Source: VAZQ01 sp963753575 | GTDB lineage: Bacteria > Pseudomonadota > Alphaproteobacteria > Rhizobiales > Xanthobacteraceae | Reading direction: 5' to 3' | DNA length: 64,000 nt | Assembly (NCBI GenBank): GCA_963753575.1 | Contig: CAVWCR010000003.1 | Span: 4,946,068 to 5,010,067, forward strand | Position numbers and translations under genes: made by a program | Part shown: one piece after another, positions 1 to 9,148 of the stretch | Layout of the letters: each line of letters begins with the position of its first letter | How positions within the stretch are numbered: the first letter of the stretch is position 1 | Notes under the pieces: model-generated | Seen by the model: the letters and a program-made list of their open reading frames with translations, nothing else | What the model was told of the DNA's origin: nothing | Database searches by the model: none

Positions 1-1
1 C

Positions 2-688
2 ATGCCATGCGCACTTGGCCGGCTCGGAATTCCGGAAAGCGAATGCAAGCGCCACATCGCCTGGGACATCGGTATCGGCGCTGTTTGCCGCCTTTTGGCG
101 GACGCACTCGATGCCACCCTGATACTGCAGAACTATTCACGTCTGGTCATCGACAGCAATCGCACGCCGGGCTCCGAGACGTCGATACTGGAAATGAGCG
201 AGCTCACCGCAGTACCTGGAAACGTGGGCTTGAGCGAAGTCGCCAAGGCCGCGCGCGAGCGCGAAATCTTTCGCCCCTACCATGACCGGATCGAAGCTGA
301 GCTCGACCGCAGGCGGCAAGCCGGCCGGCCCGCTGCGCTGATCGCGATGCACAGCTTCACGCCCATCTTCATGGGGGTGGCGCGTCCCTGGCATTGCGGC
401 GTGCTTTACAACCGTGATCCACGCTTTGCGCATATCGTGATGGCTCTGCTGAAGGGCGAACGGGCAATCGCCGTCGGTGACAACGAGCCTTACAGCGTGA
501 CGGATGATTCCGATTATACCATTCCTGTGCACGGCGAGAGACGCGGTCTGCACCATGTTGCAATCGAAATTCGTCAGGATCTGATCGCTGACGACACCGG
601 CCAGCGGATGTGGGCCTCGCTGCTGGCGCGGCTATTGCCGCTCGCGTATGAGGATTTGCTGGCAGGCGAGGCCGTGCGCTCCGCGTAA
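2..688 (+). CDS. N-formylglutamate amidohydrolase family protein, 5' end cut by the window
   Basis: This is the C-terminal three quarters or so of a predicted N-formylglutamate amidohydrolase, a zinc-dependent family that releases formate from N-formyl amino acids, classically in histidine degradation. Visible family blocks are RHIAWDIG near residue 18, QNYSRLVIDSNR near 43, IAMHSFTP near 113 and HVAIEIRQDLI near 185. The frame is open to the left edge and family members start further upstream, so the ATG at base 2 is probably internal. The stop TAA is at 686-688. No other hut gene is in the window, so the substrate is not settled by context. Confidence 0.82.
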   Translation: MPCALGRLGIPESECKRHIAWDIGIGAVCRLLADALDATLILQNYSRLVIDSNRTPGSETSILEMSELTAVPGNVGLSEVAKAAREREIFRPYHDRIEAELDRRRQAGRPAALIAMHSFTPIFMGVARPWHCGVLYNRDPRFAHIVMALLKGERAIAVGDNEPYSVTDDSDYTIPVHGERRGLHHVAIEIRQDLIADDTGQRMWASLLARLLPLAYEDLLAGEAVRSA

Positions 689-854
689 TACCAGCTTCCT
701 GCCGAGCCATGTCGGCTGTCCTCGCGTACGAAATTGTTGATCAGCCGTGTCGCTTTAATCGGGTCTTCGGCGAATACGAAGTGCGACGCTGAATCTGTGA
801 GGCCCGGACCGAAAGCTCTCAAGTCTCCGAAGGCGCGTAGGGGTGGAGGATGTC

Positions 855-2288
855 ATGGCGCAGCCGTTCGTGGAGCCGTGCAGCCGTGGCCTTGTCGAGG
901 CCGAGCCTTGTCCGCGCGAATTGGGGCGCGAGATATCGCACGGGCGCCGCCGCTTCGTGCTTGCGGCCTGCGTCGTCGCCTCCTCGATGGCGTTCATCGA
1001 TGGCTCGGTCCTCACCGTGGCGCTGCCGAACCTGCGCGCCAGTTTCCAGACCGATCTCGCTTCCGTGCAGTGGGTGCTGAACGGCTATGTACTCACGCTC
1101 GCGTCGATCACGCTGGTCGGCGGCGCTCTGGCCGACCTTTACGGCAAGGCGCGCATGCTTGCGATCGGATCTCTGTTGTTCGGTCTGGCGTCGGCGTTGT
1201 GCGCGCTGGCGCCGTCGGTTGCCTGGCTCATTGCGGCGCGCGTCATGCAAGGCGTGGCAGCGGCTATCCTGACGCCATCGAGCCTCGCTTTGATCGGCGC
1301 CGTTTACCCGAAGGATGAACGCAATCGGGCGATCGGCGTGTGGGCGGCGGCGTCGGCCCTGACCACCGCCGGCGGGCCGGTCCTGGGTGGCTTGCTGGTC
1401 GAGCGGTTCGGCTGGCAATCGGTGTTCTTTATCAATCCGCCGCTGGCGCTGGTCGTCGTCGGTCTGCTCGCCGCGTTTGCGCCCGCGGACCAGCACGAGC
1501 CGCGCCGGTTCGACGTGACCGGGGCTGCCATTCTGGCGGTGTCACTCGGCGCACTGGCGTGGACGCTGAGTCAGATCGATGCGCGCCGTCCGGGTGCCGA
1601 CGTTGCGCCCGCGCTGTCCGGGGTGACGATCGCCATCGTGGGCGGGCTCGCCGTCGCCGGGCTGGCCTTGTACGCGTATTTTGAGCGCATCAGCCCGCAT
1701 CCCATGACGCCGCCGCGGCTGGCATACAACCGGACCTTCGTTGGCCTGAATATCGCGACGCTCCTGATCTATGCGGGCCTGTCCGTGATGTTCTTTCTGC
1801 TGCCCTTCGATCTCGTCGACCGGCGCGGCCTGACGCCGACGCAGGCCGGGCTGACGTTCCTGCCGTTCACGCTCGGCGTCGGGTTGCTGGCGCAGCCGTT
1901 CGGCAGCCTCGCCGACTCGATCGGGGCGCGCACGATGCTGATTGCCGGCGCGGCCGGCGCTTCGCTCGCCTTTGTCTGGATGGCGTTCGGGCACACCATG
2001 CCGCTGATGCTCGCCATCATCGGACCGATGGCGCTCCTTGGCATTTCATTTGCCGTCCTGGTGGCGCCGCTCACCGCATCGGTGATTTCGAGCGTGGCGC
2101 GAGACGACGAAGGGCTTGCATCGGGCATCAACAACGCGACCAGCCGGGTGGCGCAATTGATTGGCGTTGCCCTGGCGGCCGGTGTCGCGTCGCTGCAGTT
2201 CGGCTTTCAGATCGGTTTCTTCACGGCTGCCGTGGTCGCGGTGGCAGGCGCCGTGACCGTCGCCATGATGGTCCCGCCGGGCACGTGA
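855..2288 (+). CDS. MFS transporter, DHA2 (EmrB/QacA-type) drug efflux family
   Basis: A 477-residue inner-membrane protein with about 14 hydrophobic segments, as expected for 14-TM drug:H+ antiporters. The motif-A loop reads GALADLYGKARM (around residues 92-103), and the early signature FIDGSVLTVALPNLRASF precedes it, both typical of the DHA2 branch. The start is chosen at ATG 855 because GGAGGA at 845-850 lies five bases upstream; a GTG at 843 in the same frame is the alternative. No membrane-fusion protein or regulator is adjacent, so the substrate cannot be inferred. Confidence 0.9.
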   Translation: MAQPFVEPCSRGLVEAEPCPRELGREISHGRRRFVLAACVVASSMAFIDGSVLTVALPNLRASFQTDLASVQWVLNGYVLTLASITLVGGALADLYGKARMLAIGSLLFGLASALCALAPSVAWLIAARVMQGVAAAILTPSSLALIGAVYPKDERNRAIGVWAAASALTTAGGPVLGGLLVERFGWQSVFFINPPLALVVVGLLAAFAPADQHEPRRFDVTGAAILAVSLGALAWTLSQIDARRPGADVAPALSGVTIAIVGGLAVAGLALYAYFERISPHPMTPPRLAYNRTFVGLNIATLLIYAGLSVMFFLLPFDLVDRRGLTPTQAGLTFLPFTLGVGLLAQPFGSLADSIGARTMLIAGAAGASLAFVWMAFGHTMPLMLAIIGPMALLGISFAVLVAPLTASVISSVARDDEGLASGINNATSRVAQLIGVALAAGVASLQFGFQIGFFTAAVVAVAGAVTVAMMVPPGT

Positions 2289-2403
2289 CAGCCAATGCTA
2301 GAGGGACTTGCGGCGACGCCGTGAATTCGGTGCAATCGATGTGTCGAGAACGGGAAAGCCGCCCCGACAACCGATCGCAGGAAGAGTTTGTAGGAAGAGG
2401 TCC

Positions 2404-2709
2404 ATGAAAAGCTGCAAGCATGTCGCAGACATCCGTGACGTGACGCCGAGCGCGCTCGGCTGCGAGGAATGCCTGAAAACGGGCTCGAGGTGGGTTCACC
2501 TTCGGCTGTGCCGCACCTGCGGCCACGTGGGCTGCTGTGACAGCTCGCCCAACCGCCATGCCACCAAGCATTTTCACGCTACCGGCCATCCGATCATCGA
2601 AGGCTACGATCCTCCCGAAGGATGGGGATGGTGTTACGTCGATGAGGTTCCGGTCGATCTGGGTGATCGAACCACGCCGCAGAGGGGGCCGATCCCGCGC
2701 TATGTTTGA
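2404..2709 (+). CDS. UBP-type zinc finger domain protein
   Basis: A 101-residue protein that is essentially one ZnF-UBP domain. Ordered Cys/His ligands are visible: CKH at the N terminus, CEEC, CRTCGHVGCCD, then HATKHFHATGHPI. In eukaryotes this fold binds the ubiquitin C terminus; bacterial stand-alone copies have no settled role. The start at ATG 2404 follows AGGAAGAGG and gives the usual compact length; the frame is open further upstream but that extension has no family resemblance. It is a single gene after the efflux pump. Confidence 0.85.
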   Translation: MKSCKHVADIRDVTPSALGCEECLKTGSRWVHLRLCRTCGHVGCCDSSPNRHATKHFHATGHPIIEGYDPPEGWGWCYVDEVPVDLGDRTTPQRGPIPRYV

Positions 2710-2820
2710 ATTGGGTCTCCGGGTGTGTGTGCGCGCCCGCCACGGTTCTGGTGCTCGGCGCAAAATGATGTGATGAAACTCCGACGCGCCCACGGTTTAA
2801 GCAAGAGCAGCGCCTTCCGC

Positions 2821-2890
2821 TCGCCAAGGTCCGCCGAGAACCGCCAAGGTCCGCCACGATCCGCCGAGAACCGCCAAAAACCGCCAAAAA
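2821..2890. repeat. Tandem decamer repeat, seven units
   Basis: Seven consecutive 10-bp units fit the consensus CCGCCRAGRW (for example CCGCCAAGGT, CCGCCGAGAA, CCGCCAAAAA), followed by a degenerate eighth (AATCGCCAAG). The array lies in the intergenic stretch before the radical SAM gene. The exact 10-bp period is close to one helical turn. No gene is supported across it. Confidence 0.85.
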
Positions 2891-3024
2891 AATCGCCAAG
2901 ATCGGCCGACCTTTCCGGCCTGATCATGAAGAAATGAAGAAATTCGCTGGATCAGCTCGAACTTTTCGCCCGTCTTGCGCTTTCCCTGACACAATCGGCT
3001 GCCAGGATGAGACCGAGGCCTTGA

Positions 3025-4635
3025 ATGCGAACGTCTGTCGCTGTCGCCCATACGCGGCGGGTACTGTGCATCTTCCCCGCCTACGCGCCCTCGTTCGGGA
3101 CGTTCGCGCACGCCTACAAGCTGATGCCGGGCGTGCGCGCCTTCATGCCCCCGCAGGGGCTCCTCCTGATCGCGGCCTATATGCCGGCCGAGTGGCCGGT
3201 GCGCGTCGTCGACGAGAACATCGCGCCCGCGAGCGCAGCCGATCTCGCCTGGGCCGATGTCGTCCTCGTCTCCGGCATGCACATCCAGGCGCCGCAGATC
3301 CGCGACATCGCCCGCCGCGCGCGGGCGGCCGGCAAGGTCGTGGCGCTGGGCGGGCCGTCGGTGTCGGCCTCTCCCGAAATGTATCCGGAGATCGACTATC
3401 TGCACGTCGGTGAGCTTGGCGATGCCACCGACCGGCTGATCGCACGGCTCGACGAAAACGTCGCGCCGCCCGCCGCGCAGGTGCGCTTGACGACCGAGGA
3501 GCGGCTCGCGCTTACCGACTTTCCAGTCCCGGCCTATGATCTCGTGCCGCTGCGGCGCTACTTGATGCTCACGCTGCAGTTCTCCAGCGGCTGTCCCTAT
3601 CGCTGCGAGTTCTGTGACATCCCCGGCCTCTATGGCCGGCAGCCGCGGTTCAAGACGCCGCAGCAGATCACGGCCGAGCTCGACGCCATGCGGGCGCAGC
3701 CGCATCCGCCGGCGCTTTATTTCGTCGACGACAATTTCATCGGCAACCGCAAGGCGACGCGCGAGATGCTGCCGCATCTCGTCGCCTGGCAGAGGCAGCA
3801 TGGCTATCCGTTGCAGTTCTCCTGCGAGGCGACGCTCAACATCGCCAAGCAAACGGAGATTCTCGCGCTCATGCGCGAAGCCTATTTCAAGGGCATCTTC
3901 GTCGGCATCGAGACGCCGGAGGCCGATGCGCTCAAGGCCATGCGCAAGGAGCACAACGTCGCGCTCCCGATGCTGCAGGCGATCGAAACGCTGAACCGCC
4001 ATGGCCTCGAAGTCACCGCCGGCATCATCCTCGGCCTCGACACCGACACGCCCGACACCGAAGCCCGCCTCGCCGACTTCATCGACCTGTCGCGGATTCC
4101 GATTCTGACGATCAATCTGCTGCAGGCGCTGCCGAAGACGCCGCTGTGGGAGCGGCTCGCCCGCGCCGGCAGGATTGCGGACGATCCTTCGCTCGAAAGC
4201 AACGTCCAGTTTCTACGGCCCTACGACGAGGTGGTCGGCCTGTGGCGGCGCGCGATCGCGCGCGCCTATGACCCCGAGCGGCTGTTCGCGCGCTTCGCCG
4301 ACCAGGTGGAGGCGACCTACGTGCATCGGATCAGCCCGCCCGTCCGCGGCCGGCTCACCTGGACCAACCTCAAGTTTGCGGCGATCTTCGCGGCCAGGAT
4401 CGTCTACCACATCGGCATCCGGTCGGACTATTGGCGGCCATTCTGGCGCGCGGCGCGCGGCGCGTTCGCGCGCGGCCGGGCCGACATGGTGTTCGCGATG
4501 GCGTTCGTCGGTCACCACCTCATCGAGTTCACGCGCGAGGCGCTGCGCGGCGAGCAGAACGCGTCGTTCTATTCGGCGCGCCAGCAGCAGAGCGCGCCGG
4601 CGCTCGAGGCGCCGCCCATGCGCAAGTCGGCGTAA
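3025..4635 (+). CDS. B12-binding radical SAM protein, HpnP-like (hopanoid C-2 methylase family)
   Basis: A 536-residue protein with an N-terminal cobalamin-binding-type Rossmann region (residues about 10-145), a radical SAM core with the cluster motif C190-x3-C194-x2-C197, and a C-terminal DUF4070-like region (about 390-510). The blocks SGMHIQ, CEFCDIPGLYGRQPR and YFVDDNFIGNRKATRE resemble my recollection of HpnP, which methylates hopanoids at C-2 using SAM and cobalamin. Close paralogues of unknown substrate share these motifs, so HpnP function is an inference. No other hpn or shc gene is in the window. The ATG at 3025 gives a full-length N terminus. Membrane association would be expected for a lipid substrate. 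Confidence 0.8.
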   Translation: MRTSVAVAHTRRVLCIFPAYAPSFGTFAHAYKLMPGVRAFMPPQGLLLIAAYMPAEWPVRVVDENIAPASAADLAWADVVLVSGMHIQAPQIRDIARRARAAGKVVALGGPSVSASPEMYPEIDYLHVGELGDATDRLIARLDENVAPPAAQVRLTTEERLALTDFPVPAYDLVPLRRYLMLTLQFSSGCPYRCEFCDIPGLYGRQPRFKTPQQITAELDAMRAQPHPPALYFVDDNFIGNRKATREMLPHLVAWQRQHGYPLQFSCEATLNIAKQTEILALMREAYFKGIFVGIETPEADALKAMRKEHNVALPMLQAIETLNRHGLEVTAGIILGLDTDTPDTEARLADFIDLSRIPILTINLLQALPKTPLWERLARAGRIADDPSLESNVQFLRPYDEVVGLWRRAIARAYDPERLFARFADQVEATYVHRISPPVRGRLTWTNLKFAAIFAARIVYHIGIRSDYWRPFWRAARGAFARGRADMVFAMAFVGHHLIEFTREALRGEQNASFYSARQQQSAPALEAPPMRKSA

Positions 4636-4655
4636 TAGGGGGCCGATTCGGCGCG

Positions 4656-4757
4656 CGTGACTACGATGCGGCGCTTGCCGAGATTGAGCGCTATTTCAAC
4701 AGGTCGCCGAAGCCCCGCACACCCGCGGCCGATCGGTTTGACCTGCTTGCTCTCGTG
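4656..4757 (+). pseudogene. Remnant resembling the N terminus of a HigA-type antitoxin
   Basis: Between the radical SAM stop and the convergent protease gene, the + strand reads RDYDAALAEIERYF, then a proline-rich link and AADRFDLLALV. This resembles the conserved N-terminal helix region of HigA/COG5499-type antitoxins, which typically begin with a run such as DYxAALAEIERLF. There is no plausible start with a ribosome site, and the frame continues into unrelated sequence without the helix-turn-helix. I read it as a decayed fragment; chance similarity is possible given only about 34 residues. Confidence 0.45.
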
Positions 4758-4791
4758 CGCCCCTCACGCCCGCGCGCGCCGCGACTCGCTG

Positions 4792-5910
4792 CTACGAGCT
4801 CGCCGGCCGGCTCCAGGGACCGAGGCTCGCGCCCTTGGGCAGCGCCTGCTGCAGCATCATCATCTCGCCGATCGTCTCCGAAGTGACGAGCCCGACCAGC
4901 CGGCCGGCCGGATCGACCACCGCCACCGCGGGCGCTGATTTTTCCTGCAGAAGCCGGAATGCCTCATCGAGGCGGCGGCGATGGCCGATCGTCGGCACCG
5001 GGCTTGTCATGGTGTCGGCCACCTTGGCGTCTGGCCCGCGCTCCTTGAGCGCACGGATGATATCGCCGCGGGCGAGCAGCCCGACCGGCTTGCCGTCGTG
5101 GTCGACGACCGGAAACTCGCTCTGGCTGGTGCGCAGCAACGTCTGCACCGCGTCCTCGACGTCGGCCTCAGGCGTCAGCGTCGCATATTGCGTCATCATC
5201 GCGGTGCCGACCGGCACGCCCTGCGACATTGCGCGCAGCGCGACGCTGTGCGCCTCGCCGGAAGCCGCGAGATAGACAAAGATTGCGATGAAGATCAGGA
5301 TCGGGTTACCAAGCAGGCCGATAAATCCGAGCGCGAACGCGAGGCCCTGGCCGATGAAGGCGGCGATCTCGGTGGCGCGCACGAAGCCCAGCCGCGACGC
5401 CAGCAGCGCCCGCAGCACGCGTCCGCCGTCCATCGGAAACGCCGGGATCATGTTGAACACGGCCAGAAAGAGATTCACCACCGCCAGCCGGTCGATGAGC
5501 GACACCTGCGTGCTTTCGACCGCGGCGAGATCGCCCATATGGAGGCGCGCGCCGGCAAGGAGCACGAGCGCGAACCCGATCACGACGTTGACCAGCGGCC
5601 CGGCGATCGCGATCAGGAATTCCTCACGCGGCTCTTCCGGGATGCGCTCGAGCCGCGCAAGCCCGCCGATCGGCAGCAGCGTTACGTCAGGCGTCGCCAC
5701 CCCGAAGCCGCGCGCGGTGAAGATGTGCCCGAACTCGTGCGCCACCACGCAGGCGAACAGCAGCACCAAGAAGGCGAGGCCTGACCAGGCCGCCTGCGGG
5801 CCGCCCGAGACCCAGCTGGCGACGAAGATCCAGCCCAGGAACAACAGGAAGGTAATGTGCACGCGGACCTGCGTGCCCGCGATACTGCCGATATTGAGCG
5901 ACCAGGACAT
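4792..5910 (-). CDS. Site-2 protease family (M50) zinc metalloprotease with two CBS domains
   Basis: A 372-residue polytopic membrane protein. The zinc site H58-E59-x2-H62 (HEFGH) sits in a membrane segment, and the third ligand lies in NMIPAFPMDGG (D161). Two CBS domains follow at about residues 235-290 and 300-360; CBS domains usually sense adenine nucleotides. This is the group III S2P layout found in many bacteria and archaea. Regulated intramembrane proteolysis of an unknown substrate is the expected role. It converges with the radical SAM gene and is divergent from phhB. Confidence 0.92.
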   Translation of the reverse strand: MSWSLNIGSIAGTQVRVHITFLLFLGWIFVASWVSGGPQAAWSGLAFLVLLFACVVAHEFGHIFTARGFGVATPDVTLLPIGGLARLERIPEEPREEFLIAIAGPLVNVVIGFALVLLAGARLHMGDLAAVESTQVSLIDRLAVVNLFLAVFNMIPAFPMDGGRVLRALLASRLGFVRATEIAAFIGQGLAFALGFIGLLGNPILIFIAIFVYLAASGEAHSVALRAMSQGVPVGTAMMTQYATLTPEADVEDAVQTLLRTSQSEFPVVDHDGKPVGLLARGDIIRALKERGPDAKVADTMTSPVPTIGHRRRLDEAFRLLQEKSAPAVAVVDPAGRLVGLVTSETIGEMMMLQQALPKGASLGPWSRPASS

Positions 5911-6022
5911 GGGAAACCTCGTGGTGGTCGGGCGACTCTCAGGTAGTCATTCGACCGTGCTATTACGAGTGGCGACGCCACATTGACCCGTGTCAAGATG
6001 AGCGCGCAACCGCAACCGGAGC

Positions 6023-6322
6023 ATGACGATGGCCCAGAAGCTTGCTGCCGATGCCCGCAAGGCCGCGCTCGCGGGCGTGGCCGGCTGGAGCGAGGTCAAG
6101 GACCGCGACGCCATCACCAAGACCTTCGTGTTCCGCGACTTCAACGAGGCGTTCGGGTTCATGACGCGCGCGGCGCTCGTCGCCGAGAAGCTCGACCACC
6201 ATCCGGAGTGGTTCAACGTCTACAAGACCGTCACGGTGACGCTTTCTACCCACGACGCCGGCGGCTTGACCGAGCTCGATATCAAGCTCGCCCAGGCGAT
6301 GAACCGGCTGGCTGGCGCCTGA
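6023..6322 (+). CDS. phhB: 4a-hydroxytetrahydrobiopterin dehydratase (PCD)
   Basis: A 99-residue pterin-4a-carbinolamine dehydratase that recycles the oxidised pterin cofactor of aromatic amino acid hydroxylases. The family core F-x-F-x-DFNEAFGFMTR and the active-site stretch KLDHHPEW, with tandem histidines, are present, as is the later NVYKTVTVTLSTHDAGGLTELD. The length matches the family. No phenylalanine hydroxylase gene is adjacent. The start at 6023 encodes MTMAQ; the ATG two codons later is an equal alternative. Confidence 0.93.
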   Translation: MTMAQKLAADARKAALAGVAGWSEVKDRDAITKTFVFRDFNEAFGFMTRAALVAEKLDHHPEWFNVYKTVTVTLSTHDAGGLTELDIKLAQAMNRLAGA

Positions 6323-6390
6323 GCGGAGGCTTGCGCCGGGACGCCGCGATGGCCATCTTGAGCCGGTCCTGACGCTGCCGGAGAAATGCT

Positions 6391-6774
6391 ATGCCGGTCG
6401 ATCACGCTGCCGCCTGGGAACAGCTCGACGAGCGCACCGCTCGCCGTGCCGCCCGCAATGAAGCGCGCGTCCGACGCGGCTTCTGGAGCAAGGTCAAGCG
6501 CGTCGCCGCGCGGCTGCCTTTCGCGGAGGATCTCCTTTCCGCGTATTACTGCGCGTTTGACCGCGCCACGCCGGTGCAGGTGAAGGCCGCGCTCCTTGGT
6601 GCGCTCGCCTATTTCGTGATGCCGTTCGATCTGGTGCCGGATATCCTGCCGGTTCTCGGCTATGCCGACGATGCGGCGGTGCTCGCGACGGCGTTGCGGC
6701 TGGTCGCGTCCCATATCCGGCCCGAGCATCGCGACGCCGCGCGGCAGGCGCTGGCGCGCCAGCTCGACCCGTAA
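6391..6774 (+). CDS. YkvA family (DUF1232) membrane protein
   Basis: A 127-residue protein with the DUF1232 signature VMPFDLVPDILPVLGYADD at about residues 72-90, flanked by hydrophobic helices. The N-terminal 45 residues are basic and Ala/Arg-rich. The family is widespread and membrane-associated, with no agreed function. It ends only 10 bp before the following TPR gene, so the two are probably co-transcribed. Confidence 0.85.
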   Translation: MPVDHAAAWEQLDERTARRAARNEARVRRGFWSKVKRVAARLPFAEDLLSAYYCAFDRATPVQVKAALLGALAYFVMPFDLVPDILPVLGYADDAAVLATALRLVASHIRPEHRDAARQALARQLDP

Positions 6775-6784
6775 CGCTCCGTCA

Positions 6785-8491
6785 ATGGCGGATGCCAATC
6801 CCGCGATGCTGGCGCAGGCGATCGAAGAGGCGGCGAGCCTCTATCGGCAGGGCCGCTTCGCCGAGGCAGAGAAGATCTGCACCCGCGTCTTGCGCGCGCG
6901 CGGCGATTGGTTCGATGCGCTGCATCTTCTCGGTGTCCTCAAGCTGCAGGCCGGTAAGGCAGGCGCCGCCTGCAGCCACCTCGAACAGGCGCTCAAGCTC
7001 AATCCGGCCTCCGCGCCCGCGATGTCCAATCTCGGCATGGCGCTCGCCGCCCTCAACCGCGATCAGGACGCGCTGGCGATGCTGGACAAGGCGCTCGCCC
7101 TCACGCCCGAGCAACTCGAAGCGATCGGCAATCGCGGCAACGTGCTGATGAAGCTTGCCCGCCCGGCGGACGCGCTCGCGGCATTCGAGCAGGCGCTGGT
7201 GCTGGCGCCGGGCTTTCCGGCCGCGCTCGCCGGTCGCGGCAATGCGCTCTCCGCGCTTGGTCGCCACGAGGAGGCGCTCGCCCAATATGATGCCGTGCTC
7301 GCGCTCGCGCCTGCGCACGCGGAGATTCATGTCAACCGCGGCAGCGCGCTGCTGGCGCTCGGGCGCGCCGCGGAGGCGGCCTCGGCCTATGATCGCGCGC
7401 TCGCGCTTCGCCCGGACTATCTCAAGGCGCTGATCGGCCGCGGCGCTGCCCGGCAGGCGCAGAACCAGCAGCGCGAGGCGCTCTCCGATTTCGAGCGCGC
7501 GCTCGCGCTCGACAAGTCGAATGCCGATGTGCGTCACAACGCGGCGCTCGCGCGCCTGACGCTGGGCGACTACCGGCGCGGCTTCGAGGACTATGAAGCG
7601 CGCTGGCAGCGCAGCGGCATGCCGGCGCGCCGCCGCAGCCTCGGCAAGCCGTTGTGGCTCGGCGAGTATGCGCTGGCGCGCAAGCGCATCCTGCTCACCG
7701 CCGAGCAGGGGCTGGGCGATTGCATCCAGTTCGTGCGCTATGCGCCGATACTGGCGCGCGCCGGCGCCACGGTGCTGCTCGAAGCCCCGGGAGAGCTTGC
7801 GAGCCTGCTGGCACGGGTCGAGGGTGTTGCGGAAGTCGTGGCGCGCGGTGATGCGCTGCCGCCGTTCGACGTCCATTGCCCGCTCGGCAGCCTGCCGCGC
7901 GCGCTGCGCACCGAGCCCGCGAGCATCCCGACGGGAATTCCCTATCTCAAGCCGAGCGAGGAGCATCTTGCGAAATGGCGAGAGCGCATCGCACGCCTGC
8001 CGTCACCGCGCGTCGCCATCGCGTGGTCGGGCAGCGCCGGCCATGCCAATGACCGCAACCGTTCGGTCGCGCTCCGGCAGCTCGCCCCGCTGTTCTCGGT
8101 CGCGGCCGGCTTTGTGAGCATCCAGCGTGAACTGCGCCCGGCCGATGCCGCGGAGCTTCCGCGCTGGCCGCAGCTCGTGCATGTCGGGGAGGAGCTTGCC
8201 GACTTCGACGACACCGCCGCCGTGGTGACGCTCGCCGATCTCGTCATCGCGGTCGACACCTCAGTCGTGCATCTTGCCGGTGCGCTCGGGCGGCCGACCT
8301 GGGCGTTGTTGCCATTCTGTCCCGACTGGCGCTGGATGCTCGAGCGCGCTGATTCGCCCTGGTACCCGACCGTGCGGCTGTTCCGGCAGCCCGGCGCGGG
8401 CGATTGGGAGAGCGTCATTGGAGGCCTCGCGGCCGAGCTCGCCACGACGGCGCTTCCGGCGGGCCGGGCGCCGGAACATGGAAACCCGTGA
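6785..8491 (+). CDS. TPR-repeat protein with C-terminal glycosyltransferase-9-like domain
   Basis: A 568-residue protein in two parts. Residues about 5-280 hold roughly eight tetratricopeptide repeats with regular A-L-x6-A/P spacing (for example ALAAFEQALVLAP, ALAQYDAVLALAP). Residues about 300-555 resemble heptosyltransferase-like proteins, with AEQGLGDCIQFVRYAP, then VAIAWSGSAGHANDRNRS and DTSVVHLAGALG. Such TPR-GT fusions are common in Rhizobiales and are thought to modify surface glycans or proteins, but no substrate is known. ATG 6785 is chosen because it lies just after the preceding stop and begins the first repeat; upstream in-frame sequence overlaps the previous gene. Confidence 0.85.
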   Translation: MADANPAMLAQAIEEAASLYRQGRFAEAEKICTRVLRARGDWFDALHLLGVLKLQAGKAGAACSHLEQALKLNPASAPAMSNLGMALAALNRDQDALAMLDKALALTPEQLEAIGNRGNVLMKLARPADALAAFEQALVLAPGFPAALAGRGNALSALGRHEEALAQYDAVLALAPAHAEIHVNRGSALLALGRAAEAASAYDRALALRPDYLKALIGRGAARQAQNQQREALSDFERALALDKSNADVRHNAALARLTLGDYRRGFEDYEARWQRSGMPARRRSLGKPLWLGEYALARKRILLTAEQGLGDCIQFVRYAPILARAGATVLLEAPGELASLLARVEGVAEVVARGDALPPFDVHCPLGSLPRALRTEPASIPTGIPYLKPSEEHLAKWRERIARLPSPRVAIAWSGSAGHANDRNRSVALRQLAPLFSVAAGFVSIQRELRPADAAELPRWPQLVHVGEELADFDDTAAVVTLADLVIAVDTSVVHLAGALGRPTWALLPFCPDWRWMLERADSPWYPTVRLFRQPGAGDWESVIGGLAAELATTALPAGRAPEHGNP

Positions 8492-8620
8492 TCTGGAGCC
8501 CATAGAGCCCATGACATGTTGATAACGGTGGCGGTGCGGCGAGCGGTCGCCTTCACATTGTCGAATTCCGTGTCTAATCCGCAGCTTAGCGGGGGCGTCG
8601 TGTGACCACGGAGGCGACCG

Positions 8621-9148
8621 ATGCTGGTCAATAGATGGCTGTGGACGATGCTGACAATCGCCCTCGGCGCAGCGCTCGGCGCGCCGGCGCATGCTCAGGG
8701 CGGCCAGCCGACCCTGCTTGGCAGCTACGGTGACTGGGGCGCCTATACGGCCACCCCCAACGGCAAGAAAGTCTGTTTCGCGCTTTCCAAGCCGAAGGTG
8801 TCGGAGACCAATCCACCCGGCCGCAAGCGCGACCCGGCCTATCTGTTCATCTCAACGCGCCCGGCCGAGAACGTGCACAACGAGGTGTCGGTCCTGATCG
8901 GCTATCCGTTCAAGGACAGCGCGGACGCGACCGCCGAGATCGGGTCGGTCAAGTTCGCGATGTACACCCAGAAGGACGGCGCCTGGATCAAGAACACCGC
9001 CGAAGAGACGCGCATGATCGATGCCATGCGCAAGGGCTCCGACCTGACCGTGCGGGGCATCTCCTCGCGCGGCACCCATACGACTGACCAGTTTTCGCTC
9101 AAGGGGCTGAGCCAGGCGCTTGAACGCGTCACGCAAGAGTGCAAGTGA
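8621..9148 (+). CDS. Invasion-associated locus B (IalB) family protein, secreted
   Basis: A 175-residue protein with a clear signal peptide ending near AHAQ (residues 23-26). The IalB-family features are present: the early YGDWGAYT block, a conserved CFALSKPK segment, the VSVLIGYPF block and a C-terminal cysteine (TQECK). IalB was named for erythrocyte invasion in Bartonella, but most family members are in free-living Rhizobiales, where the role is unclear. It is probably periplasmic with one disulphide. It is transcribed alone. Confidence 0.88.
   Translation: MLVNRWLWTMLTIALGAALGAPAHAQGGQPTLLGSYGDWGAYTATPNGKKVCFALSKPKVSETNPPGRKRDPAYLFISTRPAENVHNEVSVLIGYPFKDSADATAEIGSVKFAMYTQKDGAWIKNTAEETRMIDAMRKGSDLTVRGISSRGTHTTDQFSLKGLSQALERVTQECK

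Noticed and set aside
843..854. GTG 843 as start of the MFS transporter
   Set aside because: GGAGGA at 845-850 is spaced correctly for ATG 855 and would lie inside the coding sequence if GTG 843 were used; kept only as an alternative.
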